NCBI GenBank assembly: GCA_965644295.1
Contig: CBFFRP010000089.1
Coordinates: 62,001-126,000, forward strand
Direction of reading: 5' to 3'
Length of the DNA stretch: 64,000 nucleotides
Source of the DNA: Paraphysomonas bandaiensis
Lineage: Eukaryota; Chrysophyceae
Under the pieces are notes generated by a model. It ran no database searches, was not told the DNA's origin, and saw only the letters and a list, made by a program, of their open reading frames with translations. Position numbers and translations under genes: made by a program. Below, piece after piece: positions 57,869 to 64,000 of this stretch. Positions within the stretch are counted from its first letter, which is position 1. Each line of letters begins with the position of its first letter.

Positions 57869-58170
57869 TGTCAACCAGAGTGGAGGAGCAGCAGAAGAAA
57901 CGACCCCGAAGAGGTTAAACGTGTGTTTTAGTGGTGGGTGAAAACCCCACATAACTGTATATCGAGTTAACTGCTAGTTATATATATGTATTTTACCACT
58001 GGGACTAGATAGTCATAGCTAAAGATTATTGTGATCACTGTTGTTTTGTCTCACTGCATTCTACATTGAGTGAGAGTATTAGAATATGGATCTTATTCTA
58101 GTATATTCAGTATAATGTCACTTGAAAACAATGTACGAGAATACAGTAAAATATTATATAGTGATGTACC
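57869..58170 (+). repeat. Candidate 3' LTR of the copia element
   Basis: A purine tract (AAGAGGGGTG) lies immediately before TGTCAACC. The candidate runs to TGTACCA and so has TG...CA ends. Its last 95 bp are repeated at 55561-55651. An alternative end is at TTCTACA (58065). No 5-bp target duplication could be verified. Confidence 0.5.
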
Positions 58171-58948
58171 AATGCTTTGATGATATTGAGAAACTGAAAT
58201 AGCTTGATCTTTCAAGATATGTTTAGTAACGAGAGGTTCGCATATGTAGGATATTATGCGTGGAACAAAATGAGTTTGTGTTGTTTATCAATCTATCTAG
58301 TCTTACGACAAATTCTCTCTGTGATCTAGTGAATAATGAGCAATTTTCAATAACTGTGTTAGAAATTGACATAACTGAACAACTGAACAACACTTTCACT
58401 CTATGGTGACATTATAAATTAGAGGCATAAAGTAACATATAATAACCTTATAATCAATATCACTAATCATTCACTGTCAATCGCTAAACTCATCGTGTCT
58501 CGACTACCAATCATTTCCACACTATCTTAGATATCACGCCTTTATACGGTCTATATGTTTCAGTCTCACTGCTATGATTCATGACATTAGTTCTCATAAT
58601 ACTTACACTACAGGTAACAACTTCTGTATTCTTCCATTAACAGTCATAATTCAAATATCTTCGAACTACAACTCAAATATCTTCAAATATCTTGCTCTCT
58701 AACAGCTAACAGCAAAACTCAACATACAACATACTGCAAAATAGAAAATAATATTCGTAGTATTTTTATAGTTCACAGTGCATTGAGAGATGTTAAAATG
58801 GTAGATATGTAATCTACAGTCCACGCATTATATCAACGTAATAGTTATAAGTTACAAGGAAATGAAGATTCGTAGAAATAGAAATACCTACTTTGGGACC
58901 AAGATGAAATATCAATACTAAATATATTTAATAAAAGCAACCATGATA
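58171..58948. other. Intergenic, no gene seen
   Basis: AT-rich DNA with short direct repeats such as TCAAATATCTTC near 58650-58690. No gene. Confidence 0.5.
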
Positions 58949-59890
58949 CTATCGATTGTTTCCACTGCGGTCCGGATATACGCGTAACGATTTCACGAAA
59001 AAAGGTGTTTCTGGAATACGCTGTTCTACAGAGAAATTGTTTGGCTTCAGTATGCTAGGTTTCACTCGTTCTAAATTCCAAGGATGTTCATTGTGGTTAT
59101 CATAGTCTTCATTATACCCGTCGTCTTGACTGATCCTCGCACGCCTCCGGCGCTCAGAATAATACCGTCTGTAAACGTATCGTTCTTTTTTAGTTAGTCG
59201 ATGCATTTCATGAATTCCAGACTCACGAACGTCCGCACTTACAGGTCTCTGCCTCGACGCAGAAGAAACTAAAGTTCTAGTGTCTGTTTCCTGTGATCGT
59301 GTGAGACCAACGCGCAACACAAAATTACTCCCTGCGGCTAACCTACCGAAGAATTTTTCTTTAAGCACTCATCACAGATATTATTGCGTTGCGTCTCTTT
59401 CTTAGCTTGGGCATTATTAAACTTTTGCTTCGCATGGGCATCCCTTATTTCCTCTCTAATAGCCTTTTCAAGACGATCTACATCATTCTGAGTAACATCG
59501 GTAACTTCATATGACAAGAAGACGCCAACGTGTTTCTTTATTAAATGCTCCCTCTTTCTGCGCAAAGTGTCAGCTACGCAATAATATAAGCACATGGAAT
59601 CAGTCAGTGTCTTACTGGCCAAGTTTAAGAAGCAATCTCTGCACTAAAATGCTTCCAATACGATTCGTTCTGATTCTAATATCCTCTTTTCGCCTTATCA
59701 TTGCAGCTCGATGTTTACACATGCCCTGTACGAATGCATCAGACGCCACACGGCCCTGTTGAATGACCCTACCATAATACTCTTCGAGCCGACACTGACA
59801 GCCACTGGAGGGCGCATATGAGTCGATGTGCAGCCTGCCACTTGAATGGAAGGCATTGATCGGGTAGAGTGCCAACAGCACCACCAGCAA
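58949..59890 (-). CDS. Hypothetical protein, 5' end unresolved
   Basis: Three exons, 59890(or upstream)-59616, 59557-59347 and 59290-58949, with introns of 58 and 56 nt, give at least 275 residues in one frame. The frame is open upstream to a TGA but holds no ATG before codon 57, so an upstream first exon is likely; the Leu-rich LLVVLLALYPINAF segment near the left end resembles a signal peptide core. The middle (EHLIKKHVGVFLSYEVTDVT) and RLEKAIREEIRDAHAKQKFN look helical. The C-terminal third is basic (RRYYSERRRRARI). No family is recognised. It is divergent from the OTU gene. Confidence 0.55.
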
Positions 59891-60446
59891 GTGGGGATGT
59901 TTAGTTCGGATGGATGTTCCTATGCGAGTATCTAATCAGTGCAGTGAGATATGCGTATGTGGAGATCCAGAATATATGCGTATACGTACAGCATACAGCA
60001 GCATATACGTACATACACAGGTACAGGTGCAGTTCACCATATGTTGGAACTATTCTGTAACCGCTGTAGCCCGTGCGTTTATACGCGTAACCCGTGCATA
60101 TATCTATGTAACCCTTTGTACTGTATTTGACCAGCGGTCCACCATATGTACAAATACCGTATTACAACCGTATTCACTGTATTATCCATTTCATTCAACG
60201 GTATTATAAGTGCGACCATCCATACCATCACACTGTATTAGGTGTATACAGCGGTATATACCGTACCTGAGGCGAGGCAGTTGTGCAGTACACTCACAGT
60301 GTTAAGATCATGAACACCCCCCCCCCTGGACACACATACATACATACATAACAATATCATGTACAGGACTATACTCTCATTAAACTCAATATGAATCACA
60401 TCCTCGATTAACCCCCTATAATACTGGTGTTTCGGGACTATCTGAT
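59891..60446. promoter_or_regulatory. Upstream region of the OTU gene and of the hypothetical gene
   Basis: Tandem-like TACGTA/CATA motifs, a run of 13 C near 60308-60320 and a (CATA)n tract at about 60330-60350. It may hide the missing first exon of the minus-strand gene. Confidence 0.35.
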
Positions 60447-62416
60447 ATGAGTTCAGACTTGTGTTTACCTGCCATAAACCACAGATCTCGCTCAGGTAGT
60501 GTGGATAGAGGTAATAAGACAGATAGAACCCGCATCCTTCCTCGCTGTCTCACTAAGATAGATGGGGATGGTAAAGTCTTAGAGTTCAGAGGGTTTCCGT
60601 GCTCTCTTGAGTTTGATGTTGGGGGTAAATATGGTAATATTGTCGTGAGTTCACGCACTCCGACTGTCTTAAAGGGCTGGAGAATAGTCGCTGTGAACGG
60701 AGGGTACACTCGTTATGGAAACACACTCGCTGCTATATCTGCTGCGCGAATGAAATCAAGGAAGTTTACTGTCACTTTTCGTTTTGGAGATGAGATATTG
60801 GAAGACCGCACAGCTGTGTCAGGTATGGATAACGCTGTGTGTATATTTAAGTTTACCAAATAATTTCTATCAATAAAGATAGAAAACAACTAGCAAAGTT
60901 TGATAATGAAAGAGTAGATATTGAAAGTGATCGAATGAATAGTGAGAGATTAGAGAGGGAAAGATTAGAAAGGGATAGGATTGAGAGAGAGAGGCTAGAG
61001 AAGGAAAGACTTGAGAGAGAGAAGTTAGAATGCGAAAGACTTGAGAGAGAGAAACTAGAGAAGGAGAGACTTGAGAGAGAGAGGCTAGAGAAGGAGAGAC
61101 TTGAGAGAGAGAGGCTAGAGAAGGAGAGACTTGAGAGGGAGAAACTAGAGAAGGAGAGACTTGAGAGAGAGAAGTTAGAATGCGAAAGACTTGAGAGAGA
61201 GAGGCTAAAGAAGGAGAGACTTGAGAGAGAGAAACTAGAGAAGGAGAGACTTGAGAGAGAGAGGCTAGAGAAGGAGAGACTTGAGAGAGAGAGGCTAGAG
61301 AAGGAGAGACTTGAGAGGGAGAAACTAGAGAAGGAGAGACTTGAGAGAGAGAAACTAGAGAAGGAGAGACTTGAGAGAGAGAAGTTAGAATGCGAAAGAC
61401 TTGAGAGAGAGAGGCTAGAGAAGGAGAGACTTGAGAGAGAGAAACTAGAGAAGGAGAGACTTGAGAGAGAGAAGTTAGAAAGGGAAAGACTTGAAAGAGA
61501 GAAGTTAGAAAGGGAAAGACTTGAGAGAGAGAAGTTAGAAAGGGAAAGACTTGAGAGAGAGAAGTTAGAAAGTGAAAGACTTGAAAGTGAGAATGCTACA
61601 CGTGTTCGTGTGAAGGCTGTTCAAGAAGCCACTGGGCTTCCTGCAAGGTAACATAGTTTCGTTTGTTGTGTCTGATTTTGTGTGATACATGTCCATAGGT
61701 CCAGTGTTGGTGACCCAACTACAGTGCTGTTTGCAGCGATGAGTGGTATAATGAAGGCATTTCCTGAAGGTACTGAGTTGTCAAAGGATGATAAAAATGC
61801 AGGCCCTTGCGATAAGTGCGATGGCCCTCACCACGAGTCCGCATGCCCTCACTTTCGAGGCAAACGCGAGAAACACAGGGACGCCACGGAAATGTATGAG
61901 AGGAAAAAGAAGGGTTCATGTGATTTTGAAGATTCCGAAGGTGGAGTGGCTTCCGGTGATATGATTGTGCATAGGGCTAGAGTAGTATCACAGCCTGGTG
62001 ATGGAAGCTGTCTCTTTCATAGCTTGTCGTATGGTTTAAATCGCGTGAGAAGGGGCCGTAGAGACGGGAAGGGGACTGAAACTGCGAGAACCTTACGTAG
62101 GGATCTTGAAAACTATATTAGCACACATTCAACGGAGTGTATTGGAGGCACGCCAATTGAGGATTGGATATTATGGGAATCCCAAACGAGTGTGGAGTCG
62201 TACACGAACCGCATGCGAGAAAGCAATGATTGGGGTGGAGCGATCGAGATTGCAGTATGTGCACGTGTAATGGGTGTTACAGTGGACGTGTATGAGAGAA
62301 TGGGGTCATCATTCAAACGAATATCACATTTTACCACTGACAACAAGGATGCGGCTGTAATTAATGTCTTATATTGTGGAAGGTGTCATTATGATGCACT
62401 TGAAACGCTTCGTTAA
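60447..62416 (+). CDS. OTU-family cysteine protease with PDZ-like domain and repeat coiled coil
   Basis: 620 aa from exons 60447-60822, 60879-61647 and 61699-62416; introns are 56 and 51 nt. Residues about 45-120 are PDZ-like (VLKGWRIVAVNGG resembles the GWRIxAVxG strand). Residues about 145-365 are an unbroken charged coiled coil built of ten-residue units like ERLERERLEK. A Cys/His knuckle (CDKCDGPHHESACPHF, about 418-433) precedes the OTU domain. Catalytic Asp and Cys are in PGDGSCLFHS (about 480-489) and the His in GRCHYDAL (about 611). The triad is complete, so deubiquitinase activity is likely. The coil would act as a rigid spacer or oligomeriser. The start at 60447 is the first ATG. 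Confidence 0.85.
60945..61590 (+). repeat. 30-bp coding minisatellite inside the OTU gene
   Basis: About 21 tandem units of 30 bp, each giving ten residues of the type RLEREKLEKE. Variant units carrying LECERLERE recur at about 61021, 61171 and 61381, that is 5 and 7 units apart, indicating block duplications. The frame is unbroken. Confidence 0.92.
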
Positions 62417-62637
62417 GATTAGAATCATGAGATGAGTGTAAATATTCATTATTACAATAAAAATTCAATGTGTTTGAATTATGACCGTTAACAGTATAAC
62501 TATGGATACTATAATAGTAATTACAGTAGTGAACATGAAATATTCTGACCTTGTAATATCGCATGAAATGACATGAATTTGGTGAATGGCAACGAATGAT
62601 ATGAGAGATATTTCATATAACATATAATATATTGAAA

Positions 62638-62812
62638 GTCTTATCATTAGCAATAGCAGTTAAGAATCAGCACCAGCTTTTAGTAGCTAGATAAAAACTA
62701 GTCAAGCTAGATATACGTCTACCTGTAACTAACTAGTACAAACGTACAAACTCTACTATTTTACTATTTAACGCTACGGTAGCTGCTTGTACGTCGCCGC
62801 AAGCACCTAGCT
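62638..62812 (-). repeat. Dispersed structured repeat, copy H (5' truncated)
   Basis: Minus-strand copy retaining the second hairpin (GCTTGCGGCGACGTACAAGC), the 3' arm of the outer stem and the whole tail of subfamily 1. The first hairpin and 5' arm are lost at GGTGC. It ends ...ATTGCTAATGATAAGAC. Confidence 0.65.
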
Positions 62813-63021
62813 ATATTATTGATGCATAATATACTAATAATTAATAATCGGTTGTGTGAAATAAATGTTGACATTGTTATGAGATAATATAAATGCGATC
62901 AGTAAGCACAACACTCTTATTAAAAGTGATAAGTCTATGAGCAACCATTCACTGCATCTTCTGCCATTTTCTATAATTCACATATTACTGCAGCACGTCT
63001 TAATGATAGTCCTAATAGTGA

Positions 63022-63168
63022 GTGCCTGATTATTAGCAATAGGCGTGTAAGAGTCATAATTAATGTATCGAAACAGCAAAACAATTTAACTATGAGTAGT
63101 ACTTAACTCTGATATTCTACTATTTACCGCAAGCACCAAGGTGCAACCACTTTCGCTCTTGATTGTTG
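63022..63168 (-). repeat. Dispersed structured repeat, copy I (internal deletion)
   Basis: On the minus strand GTGGTTGCACCTTGGTGCTT GCGG is joined directly to TAAATAGTAG, removing the loop and 3' half of the second hairpin and the 3' arm of the outer stem. The tail is of subfamily 2 and ends CTAATAATCAGGCACTC. Confidence 0.65.
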
Positions 63169-63589
63169 TAATGTTGGGTAATATGACCATCATGTTTATT
63201 ACAATATATAATATATTAAAGATTAAAATCGATACAGGAAGCTCGACTTTAGTATCTTTAATAGTAAAACTGATCTTGAAGGGAGAGATATTTGTGCTGT
63301 ACGTAGATGCCGAGTTGATGAATCCAGCAAAACTTCATTTAGTGACAAGATTAGACATTAAGTATGTGCATTAATATTGAATATTAGGTAAAAGTATACG
63401 CGAAGTAACTTGTGAGTTTCAGTGTTGATTCTAAGAGTGAACAGTCAAATTAAATTTGATGTATCTGCGTGCATTATTTGTATGTTAATATTTGCACGTC
63501 AAATGTATATATATGACGACTGATTGGTGCCGTTTCTTGAAGAAGTTATATATATATCATCATTCTGATTGTTCACTGCGTTTGCCTTG

Positions 63590-63728
63590 AAGATAGAGCA
63601 AGAGTGGTTGCACCTTGGTGCTTGCGGTGACGCACAAGCAGCTTTTGTAGCGTAAAATGGTAGGGTATCAGAGTTAAGTACTAGTTAGTTGAATTATTTC
63701 TGACTCGCAAACGCTAATAATAAGTCAT
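63590..63728 (+). repeat. Dispersed structured repeat, copy J (subfamily 2)
   Basis: Core at 63599-63647. The outer arms have become CAAGAG and CTTTTG, still fully paired allowing one G-T. The second hairpin loop is GTGA. A short tail with ...TCAGAGTTAAGTACTAG ends CTAATAATAAGTC. Confidence 0.75.
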
Positions 63729-64000
63729 TCACAATATATCTTGCTACAGATTTCAATGGAGTGAAACCGGTAGGGATGGGCCTAATGCTTAATACTTAAT
63801 ACACGTATCTACCCACATCATGCGCATTAGTAGCACACACATATAGTGTCAGATAATAGAATAGCACAATGAATTTGCAATGCTGACATATATAAATATG
63901 AAAAATACTTGGGGATGATCACCATAGAGTAAATTAAATGAGTAGTAGATGAAGAAAAACACATATGTCAGTAGCATACTTATACAATTGATAGCAGTTG

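Larger units (their letters stand above)
55561..58170 (+). mobile_element. Degenerate, rearranged Ty1/copia LTR retrotransposon
   Basis: Remains of a copia-type element. A 90-bp direct repeat at 55561-55651 matches the last part of a candidate 3' LTR (57869-58170), so I read it as a truncated 5' LTR. Between them lies a minus-strand block of integrase-linker plus reverse-transcriptase start, then a plus-strand reverse transcriptase and RNase H with several stops. Gag, protease and most of integrase are absent. The element cannot encode a working polyprotein. Confidence 0.85.
62417..64000. other. Repeat-rich intergenic region to the right edge
   Basis: AT-rich DNA with three copies of the dispersed structured repeat (listed separately). 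A frame at 63230-63360 (SSTLVSLIVKLILKGEIFVL in one phase) shows no family signature. No gene supported. Confidence 0.5.

Noticed and set aside
59250-59290. Additional intron at a GTAAGT inside the last exon of the 59 kb gene
   Set aside because: Removing it to the next good acceptor breaks the frame at once, while the unspliced frame continues cleanly to the stop.
63141-63374. 77-codon plus-strand ORF near the right edge
   Set aside because: Starts inside repeat copy I and has no recognisable motif; another phase looks equally protein-like.

Overview
This 64 kb window is nuclear DNA from a single-celled eukaryote that I cannot place to a phylum. The genes carry short GT-AG spliceosomal introns, nearly all 43-62 nt, and use the standard code with TAA, TAG and TGA stops. 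Recognisable eukaryotic genes include PP4 phosphatase, kinesin-4, ARPC3, Sec1/Munc18, tomosyn, prefoldin 2, LSM6, CDC26, AP-2 mu, a BEACH protein and a VWA alpha-kinase. Diaminopimelate epimerase argues against an animal or fungus. An algal, stramenopile-like or other free-living protist fits; this is inference only.

Layout, left to right. 1-5.3 kb: 5' part of a BEACH-family gene (minus, runs off the edge) divergent from PP4C. 5.3-8.3 kb: repeats. 8.3-18.9 kb: minus-strand kinesin-4, ARPC3 and a small orphan gene. 19.15-19.9 kb: a (TATG)n array about 60 bp before the Sec1/Munc18 start. 22-24.7 kb: hAT-type non-autonomous elements. 24.7-32.9 kb: tomosyn (minus) divergent from a large type-I membrane protein. 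33.6-37.8 kb: prefoldin 2, LSM6, DapF. 39-46 kb: an alpha/beta-hydrolase fused to a zinc finger, an 801-residue orphan, CDC26, a CMP-kinase-like P-loop protein. 46-52 kb: repeats, an EF-hand protein, a second hydrolase, AP-2 mu. 53-58.2 kb: VWA alpha-kinase, then a decayed, partly inverted copia element. 59-64 kb: an orphan gene, a PDZ-like/coiled-coil/OTU protease, and a repeat cluster.

All multi-exon structures were assembled by hand from splice signals, reading-frame continuity and family alignment from memory. Several could be checked against family length: ARPC3 gives 178 aa, AP-2 mu 433, PP4C 319, Sec1 633 and tomosyn 1168.

Nearly every gene is head-to-head with a neighbour, so short shared promoters are probably the rule. 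Membrane-traffic genes (Sec1/Munc18, tomosyn, AP-2 mu, BEACH) recur, and Sec1 and tomosyn are adjacent.

The most unusual feature is a dispersed repeat family, present in at least eight copies. Its tail can fold as a three-way junction with a GNRA tetraloop and compensatory changes between copies. The same tail is joined to different 5' heads, one of them faintly like 5S rRNA, as in SINE/LINE tail sharing.
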